From Epithemia pelagica (lineage: Eukaryota; Bacillariophyta; Bacillariophyceae; Surirellales; Surirellaceae): a stretch of 64,000 bases of DNA. Every line of letters begins with the position of its first letter. Position 1 is the first letter of the stretch. The translations under genes and the position numbers were made by a program. The stretch is taken from positions 744,001-808,000 of the forward strand of contig OX337233.1 of assembly GCA_946965045.2 (NCBI GenBank), read 5' to 3'. Below are positions 10,588 through 22,611 of this stretch, one piece after another. The notes beneath the pieces are model-generated. The model worked only from the letters and a program-made list of their open reading frames with translations. It did no database searches and was not told the origin of the DNA.

Positions 10588-11922
10588 CTAGACAAAAAAG
10601 CTCGAGGTGGAATCCGTTTCCATGGCCATCCACGAACTGCCAGCCGCTTGACTGCTCAAGGCCAAGGAATGATCTTGACTGTGATCGACAACGACACTGG
10701 CCACGTGTTGTCCAAAGACTTGACACGACGTAGTCGTCGTATTTGTATTTGTCGTTGTATTGGAACTGGACAGGGCCGGCAAGGGACGCGCGACATCCAT
10801 CATTTCCACATCCTGGTCCAGGGGATCAACGGTACTTGTCGTGGAGGGTGTCAGTACATTTCGTTGCGATTGCACGCCATTGGCATGCACTTGTGGGTGT
10901 TGTGGAGGATGGGGTTCGTGTCCCGACGAGGTCAAGCGTGGTTCCGAGGCTTGGCGTCGTGCTTGTGCCGGCACACGTTGGGGTTGCGATCCTCGCCAGG
11001 ACCGCGGACGCCAACTCCGCGAGGACCACGACGACGACGACAAGTCACTGGGACAGGCATCGGCCGTGACATTGGTACTATTCCGGGCCGCCGAATTCTT
11101 GCGAGACCGCTTCTTGTTGTTATTGTTGTTTCCGGCAAACAAGTTTTTGAAGGAGGACGACGCCGATCCCACCAGTCCTCGTTGGGAAGAAGAAGAATTC
11201 GTATTCGTTTGAGCCGATTGTGGCTGTTGTGTTGCCGCAGCAGCAGCTCGGTCCTCATCGTGATTCTTATTATTCGTAGTAGTATTCTTGTTGGATCGAA
11301 ACAAGTTGCGAAGTGGATTGGTCGTGACCTTGGCCGTATTGCGAGCCGACAAGGCTTCTCGCATGGCATTGCCCACTTTTTCCCGCGTTGCGACATCGCC
11401 CAATTCACACCAGGTTCCATTGGGCAATTGCTTGACAAATTTACTTTCACTGCCGCCATTGTTTTGTTGCACTTGCTTGGCAATGAGTTCCAGGACGGCC
11501 GTCTTTTGCGGTTTGGTCGTTTGTTGGGCATACAAGTCCACGTGTTGTTTGACGACGGTCCGGAAGCGGACATTGCCGGCACAATTGTAATAGCCACGAC
11601 CTCGACCACACACGACATCGTGTTTGCGAGGTTCAAAGCCGTCCGGTAAGGGCAAATAGTCACTCACCACATGCGATACGCCTTGTGGCACGTCCACTTG
11701 GTACTTGGCCAACCAGGTCTCGGCTGCGGCACCCGAAGAGGAGGATTCGACGGGTTGTGGCGGTGGTGGAACATCGGAAGAATAGTGTTGTGGATGTTGT
11801 TGCATTGGAGGTTGTGGTTGGAATTGCGAGTGTTGAGGTGTAAGAGACGACGAGGAAGAGGAGCTGGTGGGAGGATCGGTCAAGGACGACATGGGTGTGG
11901 TGGTGGTGGAAGAAACATTCAT
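10588..11922 (-). CDS. DUF6824 domain protein
   Basis: This is an uninterrupted frame of 444 residues from an ATG at 11922. A Ser/Pro/Gln-rich N-terminus precedes the conserved domain at about residues 93-195: DVVCGRGRGYYNCAGNVRF, then KQHVDLY, FVKQLPNGTWCELGD and REKVGNAMREAL. I recognise this as the DUF6824 domain, which is greatly expanded in diatoms; its role is not established. The C-terminal half is Asn/Ser/Arg-rich and basic (NNNNNKKRSRKN), compatible with a nuclear protein, but that is inference. A paralogue lies 4.5 kb away on the same strand at 16412-17818. Confidence 0.8.
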   Translation of the reverse strand: MNVSSTTTTPMSSLTDPPTSSSSSSSLTPQHSQFQPQPPMQQHPQHYSSDVPPPPQPVESSSSGAAAETWLAKYQVDVPQGVSHVVSDYLPLPDGFEPRKHDVVCGRGRGYYNCAGNVRFRTVVKQHVDLYAQQTTKPQKTAVLELIAKQVQQNNGGSESKFVKQLPNGTWCELGDVATREKVGNAMREALSARNTAKVTTNPLRNLFRSNKNTTTNNKNHDEDRAAAAATQQPQSAQTNTNSSSSQRGLVGSASSSFKNLFAGNNNNNKKRSRKNSAARNSTNVTADACPSDLSSSSWSSRSWRPRSWRGSQPQRVPAQARRQASEPRLTSSGHEPHPPQHPQVHANGVQSQRNVLTPSTTSTVDPLDQDVEMMDVARPLPALSSSNTTTNTNTTTTSCQVFGQHVASVVVDHSQDHSLALSSQAAGSSWMAMETDSTSSFFV

Positions 11923-12983
11923 GCCGAATTCTGCTTCTTTTTTCGTTCCAGCGTCGACAACAACAGCCAGCCAAGAGACTTTCTTCTCTCACAACCCCAA
12001 AATTCAAACAACCCTGGAGCCTTTGCGATATATATCTCTATTGGCGTTTTATGTCGTTGCGCTGTTGTTGTTGTCGTCTTGTTGTTGGAGAGGAGAAGAA
12101 AGCGTTCGTTGTTGTCACTCCCGGTTCTTGTCCCTCCAGGATGCTTCATACAACGATCATGATTGAATCCGCATAATTGAATACCAATCTTACTTGCTCG
12201 GTAGTGTCTTGAGGATCTCGTCGATCTATGCCCCTTTCCGGGGTCCGGTTCGTTCGATCACACGCCGTCGGTGTGACATTACAAATGTGTGATGTTGTGG
12301 TTCAATAAAAAAGTTTAGTGAAATGCTGAGGTGTGACATCTCATCCGTTGAAGGATACGAAGCCGACCTGTCGGAGACGGACCGCGGTACTCAATGCTAG
12401 GTAGTACACAACAAGAATCTACTACAGACGAAGCATGCTATCCCCTACCAAAGAAAACTGCCTCTAGCTACAGAACAGTATCTTTTGGTGGAAGGGTTTG
12501 CCACAGACTTGCCGCCAGAACCATAACGATGACAACGACAAGCAACAATTTCAAACACGACAGCACCTTCCCATTGGGCATGGCTCTTCCTCTTTCTCTT
12601 TGTGGCGCACAAGAATGCCCTGTTTGGGTGTTTGGTTTGGTTCTCCTCCGTTCTGGTAGTACTGCTTTGCTTTGTTTTGGTTCGATAGTTTTGGAACTAC
12701 CTTCTATTCGTATTTCAGTGGGCACTCGAGTCACACCGATTCTGTCTCTCCCCCTGGTATGTTGCTGCTCGCAAGAGATGCCCTAGTAGATCTGGGCCCT
12801 GCTGCTCTGCTGCTGCGCCGTTCATCTTCCTTCCGTGTCTACATACATGGATCCTTGAAGAAAGATCCTTGCTTGTACTCTACTAGAGGGCGACCTCTAG
12901 GAGAGAGAATCAGGACCAGCCCATAAGAAGATCACCAACGGCTCTCTGCTCGAAACTGGGAGTTTTTTTGGGGGGCCTACTAC
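11923..12983. other. Intergenic region, no gene seen
   Basis: This lies between the start of the DUF6824 gene and the stop of the methyltransferase-like gene, both reading leftward. The sequence ATGCTAGGTAGTACA near 12393 also occurs near 3407, perhaps a small dispersed repeat. I see nothing else. Confidence 0.45.
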
Positions 12984-14054
12984 CTAGTATCGTACTTGCA
13001 CCGATTTGGAAAAGTCCAGCAATCCCGTGCCAGTCTCATGTCCACAGGACGTTAGAGTATGAGTGTGAAAGCGTCCCTGTGGATCGTGGCCCTGTTGTAT
13101 CAATTCCTTCCACCAACGCCTCATTTCCGGATTCATATCAATATCATCCAAGACCACTAACCCTTGATACGGACGACCAAGACGACGGGCGTCCTCCTCT
13201 CTTGTTGTTGTCGTCGTTGTTACTGTTCTTGTCCCCATGTCCAACAAGCGCTGCAAAAATTCTCGTTCAAACGGCTGAGTATCCGGCAAGTGTGCCGTAT
13301 CCAAGACAATGAGCCAGGTATTGGAAAAATAGTGGTCAAAGTCGGCTTGGGAGACATTTAAAAGTTGGACCTTGTGAAAGGTAATGTAGACCTGTGCCAC
13401 CGACTGCACCTCCTGCTGCCACTGTTTTTTGGATCGTCCCCGAAAGGCCAATCGACGTTCGTGACTGGAGGGCAAATCAAAGGTCCAAATGGGCACTCCA
13501 TCTTGTCCGGACCCCAAGGCCAAGGACGAGGCGACAAAGCGTGTGCCAATATCCACAATGGGACGACGACGACGATTCGTTCCACAGTGGTTGCTACCCG
13601 TCGTCTCGCCATGTTGACTGGTCAAGGTATGCAACAAGGCATAATGTTCGATTCCAGCGGCTTTGGCCATGTACTCGGAATATTTGGGCTGCGTAAACTC
13701 CAACACCCGTTCCAGGCGTGGAAAATCCGTGTGGCTGCTCTTTCCTTTCAAGGCACCACAGTCAATCACCATGTTTTGTCTTGGCAATTGAGACGAGCCA
13801 TACAGAGCAGGAGGAGGACATGGCGTAGTATCGTTCTCGGGTTGTTGTTGTTGGTGGTGTACAATGTTCCACGTGACGCTTGTTGCATCCGTCAAATGAC
13901 GTGGTGCCTGTACCGAATTCCGAATCACGAGGAGCACGACAGTCGCCCATGCCACTGGAATCATTATTCTGCTGCGAACATGCCAACGACGACCCAAGAA
14001 CAACAACGAGTGCATTCCCCCGTTTCCAGCAGGACAATCATTCTTGTGATCCAT
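12984..14054 (-). CDS. Membrane-anchored methyltransferase-like protein
   Basis: This is a single open frame of 356 residues from an ATG at 14054. A basic N-terminus precedes one hydrophobic segment at about residues 30-46 (IMIPVAWATVVLLVI), suggesting a type II Golgi or ER membrane protein. The lumenal part contains VIDCGALKGKS, PIVDIGTRFVASSLALGSG (resembling the glycine-containing motif I of class I SAM-dependent methyltransferases), then WLIVLDTAHL and GLVVLDDIDMNPEMRRWW, which fit the strand-4/5 acidic motifs of that fold. Diatom genomes have many such single-pass proteins. The methyltransferase call is fold-level inference; I cannot name a substrate. Confidence 0.5.
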   Translation of the reverse strand: MDHKNDCPAGNGGMHSLLFLGRRWHVRSRIMIPVAWATVVLLVIRNSVQAPRHLTDATSVTWNIVHHQQQQPENDTTPCPPPALYGSSQLPRQNMVIDCGALKGKSSHTDFPRLERVLEFTQPKYSEYMAKAAGIEHYALLHTLTSQHGETTGSNHCGTNRRRRPIVDIGTRFVASSLALGSGQDGVPIWTFDLPSSHERRLAFRGRSKKQWQQEVQSVAQVYITFHKVQLLNVSQADFDHYFSNTWLIVLDTAHLPDTQPFEREFLQRLLDMGTRTVTTTTTTREEDARRLGRPYQGLVVLDDIDMNPEMRRWWKELIQQGHDPQGRFHTHTLTSCGHETGTGLLDFSKSVQVRY

Positions 14055-16411
14055 GAAGGAATGGCCTCAAAGTAAGTATGATGATTTGATAGATGGAAGC
14101 AACTTTCACGATCACCTCAACGTATCGTATTGAGCAAATACGTAGTAGTGGGTGGATTTTCTACCTCTTCAATTCACAACATGTGTACAAGCAACAAGCA
14201 TCCTCATGGGGAGATATGGAGTCGACTTTGTGTCGGTTGATTCTGGTTGATTTCAAAGGTTGCTCGACTCGACTGAAACCATTGTTGCGAGTCGGCAAGT
14301 CCATCCCATTTATTACAGAAACCCTTATTTAACGGTAAACATAATTTTGGTCTTGTATCATGATCAAAGTTAGTTGCTATGCACAATAATACTCCTAGCT
14401 ACTCCTAGCTAGAGGAGTACTCCTATTAGCAGAGAGTATCACTCCTAAGTTAATCCCTACTACACTTCTTGACGGGAGCAGTACAAGAGAGTGATAGGAG
14501 TACGCTGAAGTAAAGGACAGGAGGAAGAGGAAGGGATGAATTCAGAGGGCTCTAACTCTAATTGCTGTCTCGCGAAAATATAGAGAACCGAGTCTCACAG
14601 TTGTTATTTGTCATATCGACTGGGAGGAGCAGGTGGCCAGTGTCTTTGCCGCATCGTCCTACGATTGTACGATGATCACAAACAACAATGATTCAACCGC
14701 GATGAGAAATATAAAGGTGTTTCTAACGCGCCAAACGAGCACGCACTGCCCATCACGAAAAGCTCACAACGTCAGGGAAAAATCGGGGGTCGAAGAAGCA
14801 CTAAAACCAGAGCTAATGCAGCCATGTCCATTCCATCCACAAGTCAAGCAAGTAGTGTCATCTCTCTCAATATTCGCACGTCGAGTTTTTCGATAGTCGT
14901 TGTCGCATTTGGATCGCATACAATACAACCCAGATCAGGACTCTATTCATGTCGCTTGTACGTGCGCATGACGTGTGGCCTGTCTCACCTGGTTCGTCTT
15001 GCAACGTTACCTTCTCCAATATCACCAACCAAGACAAGGTCCGCAAAGTCACCACTAGTAGTAGTAGTAGTCGGAGTAGTCGTTGATTGTCGCTTGCTTC
15101 TCCCGATTGGGATACAAACAAAAAGGCAAAAACTCATCACACAACAATTTGTCTTCATGAGAGATTGCACACGCTCTCAATACAGTAGAGTTTAGCCGTT
15201 GTGACTTGTTACCTTTATGTAGGACAGAATTGCGTGCTTCCAGCCAGCAGAAACAAAAACACACTGTCTTTCTTGAAAACGAAAGATGACAGATTGTCCA
15301 ATGTTGTCCCAGCTGAGCAATGAAAGTCAAGATTGGTTCACCTCACTCACTTCATTGTCCAGAAACAAAAGTTTTATCATTGCGATGACGAGCCACGTCC
15401 ATCTTCCGTCATGACATTTCCTCCCTTCTTCCCGTCCCTTGCAGCTGGTTTGCTTTATGGTTGTTGTTGTTATGGTGCAAGGTGCAAAGCGCAAAAGTGT
15501 GCTCGACAAAATGTAGCAATCTCATTCACACTTTATAGTAATGTACATCATCTTTACTGTACTCTGAGAAGGGAATACCTAACAATTTTTACCTTCATTC
15601 ACATCCATTCACAGTTTGAGTCACACATGGACGAGATTTCCACGTGACCAAGTGGGAAACAAAGGATTCCGAGAACCGAGGTCGCGGATAGCACGCGCGC
15701 AAGAAAAATGTGGCGACAATGGCGACGGAGACCGACAAACAAGAGAATGACAGTGAAAAGTGGACCCGAACAGTGCGCCTCCTCCATGAGACTTGTCAAT
15801 GGTAAACGAACCAAACCACAGTATCTGTCGTAGACGACGTTAGAATATTTTGTACGCAGAATGTATGCATCGAGAGAAGCGATGATTAAAGACAACATCC
15901 ACGAAGAATCTCATGAGAGATCAACCAACTTTAGAGTACAACCACTCTTGTGTCTATCGAAAGATATGATGGCCATAGCGCTACCATGATTTCTTCCTTT
16001 TGTACACAAAAACTTGTTTCCAACTCTCACCTAAACCGCACGGAAACGTGATGACTTTACCATTACGCACAAAAAGTTCTTGTACATACGAAAAACATGG
16101 ATTTTCTTATTCAAACTTAGAAATGGCCATCAGGTCCGATGAAGATCCCCATTCCCCATCTTCCCACTAAAAGCATAAAAAATGTGATTTCTTCGTTCCT
16201 CGTTCTGGAACAAAAAGTTTTTTTGTAGTCTTCCTGATATCTGGAAGTGTGAAAAAATGTCAAGGCCGACAACAAAATCTTTCCTCTCATGCTGTATCAC
16301 AAACTGCTAAACAAAACCATGCAATACTTCGCATGCGCACAGCGTGTGTCTCCAAGCCTCAGGGTTGCCCTTTATGAACGGAGATCCAGACCTTATGAGA
16401 CTGAGCAGATC
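14055..16411. other. Long gene-poor interval
   Basis: Over 2.3 kb I find no frame with family features on either strand. There are repeated TACTCCTAGCT motifs near 14390-14430, also seen scattered near 18350, 19110 and 19220. A small non-coding or very divergent gene cannot be excluded. Confidence 0.4.
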
Positions 16412-17818
16412 TCACAAATGTCGGAGAACCACCGATAGCTCATCTTCTACACCCACCATGTCCTCAATCTTTGTTGCATCCGCAAATTGAAGCCATTCCT
16501 CGTCGTCTTCAGTCACATCTTCAATATTGGGCTGTATGACAGAGCCAGCCAGTTGTTGGTGCACAAGTGACGTTGGTGTTGATTCCAGAAGGGTAGAGTT
16601 CGAGTTGTCTTCGTTGTTAGTACAACTACTGGTACGGTAGTGTGCAGGGGGAGTGGACAGTTCCATTTCCGAGAATCCCGATACACGTCGGCCGAACACT
16701 TCAAACGTGGGTGAATGTGAGGGCGGTTCCGCGTGATGGCCATCCACCATGTGCATATCATTCATCATGGTTTCCAAACTGTGGGACAATTCCAATGGGG
16801 ATATGGTCGATGCATCAACAGAAGAAGGATGACATTCCACTGGTGTTGGTTTGGGAGACGGAAAACTTGCGGATCTTGTGTTTGTGCATGGCAAAAGTGA
16901 GAGGGATGAGGAGGACGAAGAACACGTCAACGATGGTACACTGTTTGTTTCGTCTGCTTCCAAACCCAATTCTTGAGAGGAGGGACACTCATAAAAAGTA
17001 CTTGAGGAAAGAGAACTTGTGGAAGAAATGGAACTAGACACGCTGCTCCGACGGCGTTGGGCAACCTTCGAAGAGCGGGCGGCTGCACTTTTCCGTCTAG
17101 AAGCACCAGGGAGACGAAGCAAGGAGGGATTTTGGAGTTTCTGAGTGGTAGCCACGACTTTCTTCACGTTTCTCTGGGAGAGAGCCTCACGGAGGGCACC
17201 TCGCACTTTTTCTCGCGCCGCAACTCCATTTAGTTCGCACCACGTTCCGTCCGGCATTGGCTTTATAAAGCGACAACCCAACTGTTCTTTTGCTTGTTGC
17301 ACAATCCATTCCATAAGGGCCATTTTGCCAGCCTTGGTCTCCTGACTGATGTACGATTCCACATGTTGCTTGACAAAGTTTCGAAATCGGACATTGCCGG
17401 CGCACTTGTAAAAACCGCGTCCACGACCACACACAACGTCTTGTTTCAAAGGCTTGTAATCAATAGGAAGAGGAATGAGACCGTCGGGGAGGTTCACTTG
17501 GTGTTTGGCGGATCGCGCAGAATTGGCGACTGGAGCAGTTTTAGACTGTGTAGCTATTGATGTGTTCGCACCATTTCTATCTTGGGTTTTGATCTGTTTT
17601 TTGTAGACAGGGGGCAACACACCATTAGGAATTTGGAACTTGGAGAGCCATGTGTGGTGGGAATGGCAAGTATCGGTAGTGTTTGCCTTATAAGCGTTTT
17701 TGCCCAAGCCCATCAGATGGTGTCTACTGGCTGTGATCAAATGCGCACTTGCAACTCCGTTCATCATCATGGGATGAATCATGTGCTTCGGAATGGGACA
17801 GTCGGTGCGATCTGCCAT
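16412..17818 (-). CDS. DUF6824 domain protein, paralogue
   Basis: This is an uninterrupted frame of 468 residues from an ATG at 17818. The domain lies at about residues 110-225 with the same landmarks as the 10.6-kb gene: DVVCGRGRGFYKCAGNVRFR, KQHVESY, FIKPMPDGTWCELNG and REKVRGALREAL. Upstream, WLSKFQIPNGVLPP corresponds to WLAKYQVDVPQGVS in the other copy, so homology extends beyond the core. The C-terminal region is Ser-rich and then acidic (EDVTEDDEEW), unlike the basic Asn-rich tail of the neighbour. The two genes probably arose by local duplication and have diverged strongly outside the domain. Confidence 0.8.
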   Translation of the reverse strand: MADRTDCPIPKHMIHPMMMNGVASAHLITASRHHLMGLGKNAYKANTTDTCHSHHTWLSKFQIPNGVLPPVYKKQIKTQDRNGANTSIATQSKTAPVANSARSAKHQVNLPDGLIPLPIDYKPLKQDVVCGRGRGFYKCAGNVRFRNFVKQHVESYISQETKAGKMALMEWIVQQAKEQLGCRFIKPMPDGTWCELNGVAAREKVRGALREALSQRNVKKVVATTQKLQNPSLLRLPGASRRKSAAARSSKVAQRRRSSVSSSISSTSSLSSSTFYECPSSQELGLEADETNSVPSLTCSSSSSSLSLLPCTNTRSASFPSPKPTPVECHPSSVDASTISPLELSHSLETMMNDMHMVDGHHAEPPSHSPTFEVFGRRVSGFSEMELSTPPAHYRTSSCTNNEDNSNSTLLESTPTSLVHQQLAGSVIQPNIEDVTEDDEEWLQFADATKIEDMVGVEDELSVVLRHL

Positions 17819-19717
17819 CTTGGTAAAGTTCTCGTTTTCTGGAAAGATTCACAAAATGGTCGAAGTGATAGAAACAGGATCACTTTGTGCTCTGGCTTGT
17901 CGATGCAAAGGGAAAAAGAGAATCTCTTTGTGAGGAGGGTCTCGACTTCTCATCTCAGTCGCGGCTTTCGATGCACCGGCGAAATGGTCCATCTGAATCT
18001 GATCCGAGTTCCGATTATAGTAGTACTGATTGGGTCTATTGCATGTTTTCTTTTGTATTTTGCATTGGGGATCCGGAATCCAAAAATGTGGCCGTCACGT
18101 TTTGTTACGCAGAGTATCGTGACCAGTGTAGGTAGTTGTTATAGTGGATGGTCGTTGGTCCTTAGTCGTCGCTCGACGACATCTGCTTATCGCCCACGAG
18201 GCTTTGGCCTTCGATTTAACCTTCTTTGCCAGCAGAAGCTAGGGGCATAAGGCATAACGTACAAAAACGATGGATACGTTGAAGTGTGAATGGGAAAATT
18301 TCAATTTTTTCGTCTTGAATTAATAAAGAGGGACTCCACAATATTGTAGTACTCCTCCCGCTAGCTACTCTATACTCTAGCTATCCTTACAACTACCGGC
18401 AGACACAGACACAGACATCTCCTACATCCATGACGAGAGAGAGAGAGAGAGGGTTAAAGTAACAAACAAATATAACTGTGAAACAAACAGGACGACGTGT
18501 GTTGAACAGTGAACAATTATTTGTAAGGAGTATTGCATTTCCCATGATGTATGATCTATGATCATGATTCATGATCATCTCAACAGTCTGCGATGCCGGA
18601 TTTGATCCCTCATTCCTCATTTCAGATGTTTCAGGAGATAGAGAGTACAAATAGCTCTATGCTCATGGGCAGGTTGGTCAAAGCTAGAATTTGTCCGATC
18701 GCTGATCTCGGATCCCCAACATCGGGAACTCCATAGGAAACTTGGGCAGTCCCGTAGGCCGCCTTGATGCACCGTACAATAGACGGGATTCGCCCTCCAA
18801 CCCCTCTCAACCTACGCCCACCATGAAACCTGCCTTTTTCAGAGCTGAGCCCCTCGGAACTTTCTCTCTCCGATCGAGCTTCGGACATGATTTGCGATCA
18901 GGATGAAAGGAATGAAACCCATGAAAAACGAGGCTTTGGGCCAGAAATGCCTACCTAGGATTTCTGGCTTCTTGCAGGACCAACTCTAGGGTAAACCAGC
19001 TTGAAACTACCTTTCTTTCAATACAACTGAAGGATGGCTTTTCCCGAAATTGACGTTTCCTTGTCTCTTCGTTATTATTTGCCTTTCGTGGTCGGCTATA
19101 AAGACACAAGGTTACCTACTCCTAGGAATAGTTTTACGGGAACATCCTAGCTCTAGTATTTCCTTACGGGACGAAGCATCCAAGACTGGACTAGTGGGAA
19201 GCAGCCAGAATCTATATCGCAAGTACTCCTAGCTCTCCAGAACTCGAAGGAGAACGTAGATGTAATGCGTATTCCCATTTTGAGTTTGACAGATGCGAGA
19301 TCCATGATAGACGCATGTTCCTGCTCTGAGAACGATGAAGGGTGCTTCTCTGTCCAGCAGAGGTATCAATTATCAAAGCTTTCTTCATGCAACCAGAGGG
19401 TGCTGCTTCAAAAATCCCATGCTTCGCCTTGTAGGACGTGCTCTCGTAAGCTACAGTCTAGAATTATCAAGGATGAGTTATCTAAAACCTTGAAATTACG
19501 AGTATGTTAAAAATAAAAGACTATATCGTTCTCCTCCTTTGCATCCACGCTCCATCACATGAACGGCAAAATACACAGGGAACAGGTCTCCTCTTGCAGG
19601 TTGTAACCTTTAGATTTCATCGACAAAGATGAAACAAAGAGTTACAACCAACGAATCATCAAATGAGCAAACAGTATGCAAGATACATACAATCATAAAA
19701 AGAAGATCAGAAGGCAT
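17819..19717. other. Gene-poor interval up to the duplicated block
   Basis: No gene is supported. A GA run lies near 18440. From 19368 the sequence belongs to duplication unit A and matches 32899-33271, with a 22-bp difference near the start. This is the 3' flank of the PT-repeat gene. Confidence 0.45.
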
Positions 19718-21182
19718 TTAGGCAAGACGAATGGTTCGTATCGCGTATCCACTTTCGTCGTCGTACACGTCCAATACGTAGCCAGTGGCTCCCAAGAAAT
19801 CACCAGTTCCACCGGTAATCACCAGGTTTCCTTGATAGGTCGAATCTTGAAAGACACCGGCATATGCTAGGATACCCTTGCAGCCGTACAAGTCGATCAA
19901 AGTACCTTCGCAATGCCACGAGTCTCCCTTGTCCACGCGAGTGCAGAGTTCATTGTTTTGTCCGACACTCTCGCCCATGGGCTTGTCAAAGACGTGACCA
20001 ACGTAGGGCTGACGAAGACCAAAGTCAAAGGATGCAGTACTGAAGTCGACAATGGTACCATCGGGTTCAATGACTGGGCCATCAAACAAATAGGATACGG
20101 AATACTCTTGGCCGAGGCAGGGAGGTACTTCGTACGATCCCTTGCCTTTTCCTTTTCCTTTGCCCTTTCCTTCTCCCTTGCCTTTGCCTTTGCCCTTTGC
20201 CAGGGTAGGTTGTGGAGTAGGCTTGGGAGAAGGCTTGTCGGTTGGGTGAGGGGTAGGCTTGGGAGTAGGCTTTGGCGTGGGCTTGTCGGTCGGATGCGCA
20301 GTGGTAGGCTTTGGCGTAGGCTTGGGAGTAGGCTTGGCAGTAGGATGCGCAGTGGTAGGCTTGGTCGTAGGCTTGGGTGTTGGCTTTGGAGTCGGCTTGG
20401 GTGTCGGCTTTCCAGTGGGATGGGGCGAGGGTTTGGGAGTTGGCTTCGGTGTCGGCTTTGGACTCGGCTTCGGTGTCGGCTTTCCGGTGGGATGCGGCGA
20501 GGGTTTGGGAGTTGGCTTTGGACTCGGCTTCGGTGTCGGCTTTCCGGTGGGATGCGGCGAGGGTTTGGGAGTTGGCTTTGGACTCGGCTTCGGTGTCGGC
20601 TTTCCGGTGGGATGCGGCGAGGGTTTGGGAGTTGGCTTTGGAGTCGGCTTGGGTGTCGGCTTTCCGGTGGGATGCGGCGAGGGTTTGGGAGTTGGCTTTG
20701 GACTCGGCTTCGGTGTCGGCTTTCCGGTGGGATGGGCTGTGGGATGCGGTGTCGGCTTGCCAGTAGGGTGCGAAGTGGGATGCGCCGAGGGATGCGGGGT
20801 CGGCTTGCCAGTAGGGTGCGAAGTGGGATGCGCCGAGGGATGCGGGGTCGGCTTGCCAGTAGGGTGCGACGTGGGATGCTGTGACGGGTGCGGTGTAGGC
20901 ACCTTTGTAGGGCTCTTGCTCGGATGGTCTTCTTTTTTGCCCTTCTTCTTCTTCTTCTTTGATTTTTTCTCCTCTTCCTTTTCTTCTTCTTCCTAAAACG
21001 TTTGCATCGAAATCATGTGAGGTTGGCTGTATATGACGAGAAAATGAAATGACAATGGTTGTCCTTGTTCTTACCTCCACGGGCAATTGGCGGTGCCCAA
21101 ACAAACGGTCCCAACTAGTGGACGATGCCGAAGCAACCACGGCTGTAGAATAAATGATCGAAAGAACCAAGGAAACCTTCAT
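19718..21182 (-). CDS. Secreted PT-repeat protein with dirigent-like barrel, copy A
   Basis: Exon 1 is 21075-21182 ([23 protein letters not shown] signal peptide) and exon 2 is 19718-20992; the 82-bp GT-AG intron is in phase 0, giving 460 residues. After a very acidic/lysine-rich stretch ([17 protein letters not shown]) come [15 protein letters not shown] and [17 protein letters not shown] repeats (about residues 65-270), then a Gly/Lys run ([19 protein letters not shown]), then a C-terminal barrel-like domain of about 135 residues with [17 protein letters not shown] and [14 protein letters not shown]. It is the same family as the 4193-6112 gene, but here the GK run follows the repeats instead of preceding them. 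It is probably exported; its function is unknown. Confidence 0.85.
20210..20905 (-). repeat. Coding minisatellite in copy A
   Basis: This is a tandem array encoding [15 protein letters not shown] units. A 60-bp higher-order unit recurs almost identically from about 20457 to 20720. Copy B (33760-34500) has a different unit number: 13 residues longer overall, with more [16 protein letters not shown] units at the N-terminal end. Confidence 0.8.
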
Positions 21183-22611
21183 TGTGTCTGTTGTTTTTTG
21201 GCACCGAGCTGTCTCAGGTTGCTGCCTTGTAGTTCTTGTTGTGGTTTCGATCTCTTGACCAAGATTGGCTTGGAAGAATTGTGAGCCTTGACTGCGAACC
21301 GAATGAGGAAAGAGGAGGAAGAGAAAGAGATGGATGAGGGCGAGGTGCGTGACGAGAAATCCACTACGACTCGGTATCCTCGGCACAGATCCGCACGCCA
21401 GTGCCACCTCGTCCGGGAGGGAGATCCATGGGTACTACCTTCCCATGAGAGGATGAGCGCCGTATGTCGAATATGCGTAGAAAGTATTTGTATAGAACCA
21501 GAAGTACCAGTTGGTCGTGGTTTATGCATGTGCTTCAGGGCATGCTCGGATTCGGAAGTACGAGACGCATGTCGGTCTTCCCAATGGTCCATCAATAACG
21601 TTCAGAGAACCAAGGCGCGCACAAATTTGAAACAGTCGATCACTTCCGAATCAAGAGAAGGGGGGACGCTCTCGGCAAACGCTGTAAAACGAGGAATACA
21701 CCGACATCCATGTGTGCATGCCCCTTGTTATTGTTAGGAGTGTCGCGATATGAGAAACGGGAGGATGCACATGAGTGTTCGCTTTTTCCTGAACCAGAGA
21801 ACCTTTTGCTTGGCGCCCATGGAGCCGATGAATGGTTTTGGCATCCACTCATTGGATGGTCGATTCATTCGACTTCTCTACCATGAGCAGCTAGCTATTC
21901 AATGACTCTTTCATTCTAGTCGTCGTACCGAATTAGTGGACGGCTTTCTGACAGCCTTTTCATGACAAAGACGGTGACAAAGGGAGGCCAAACTGAGAAC
22001 TGATGTTCCATCCGGCTATCGATTTTCATGGAAAGGCGAGGCTATCTATGGATATAGATAGTTAGATTCAAGGTAGTATGATGACCCACAAGCAAAATAC
22101 TCTTAAAAGCAATTTTTTCGTTTCGTGTTAAGAGCAAGTTTTACCAAACTGCAATGGCAATTATCACAGTAATAGTGGGTTTCTTGTGGTGTGTAGATAG
22201 TTGGGGAGATTCCATGTTATACACTTGAGGAATAATTCCTGAAATCGTTCCTAAACCACATGGTACGGAGCGAAGCTAATATTTTGCAAGCCAACGCGAT
22301 CGGAACGTTGGACCACCATGGTCTTTTGTTTCATACTCTTAACACTTTTCGTGGAAGAATGCAATCTTGGGGTTCAACACACGGTGCGGTCGAGCAAGTA
22401 GTTACCTTTCTTCGAGAGGAGTATACTTCCTTTCCCGGCCTTGTCTTTTACTTCTTGGCACTCTATATACTTGTCCATGTTGGAATTAGGTCGTCAACCG
22501 AACATAACCAGTATCCTAGGTTTCCTCCTCCTTGGGTAGCGTATATTGGCGGTCACCAATACACAAGCCACTGTCGAGGTCAAGAAGCGTGATCTATATA
22601 GGAATAGCATC
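21183..22611. other. Intergenic region of unit A
   Basis: This is the upstream flank of the PT-repeat gene and downstream flank of the kelch gene. It matches 34770-36652 of unit B except for the 583-bp element there and several small indels. No gene is supported. Confidence 0.5.

Noticed and set aside
10468-11649. 393-codon + strand frame over the DUF6824 gene
   Set aside because: It is antisense to a recognised domain protein and Arg/Leu-rich shadow sequence without family features.
14390-14440. Repeated TACTCCTAGCT motifs as a possible CRISPR-like or satellite array
   Set aside because: Only a few irregular copies without constant spacers; similar motifs are scattered elsewhere.
20082-21407. 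Long alternative frames over the PT-repeat genes (also 33636-34994 and the + strand)
   Set aside because: They run through the intron and out of frame with the signal-peptide exon and the conserved barrel domain; they are shadows of repetitive coding DNA.
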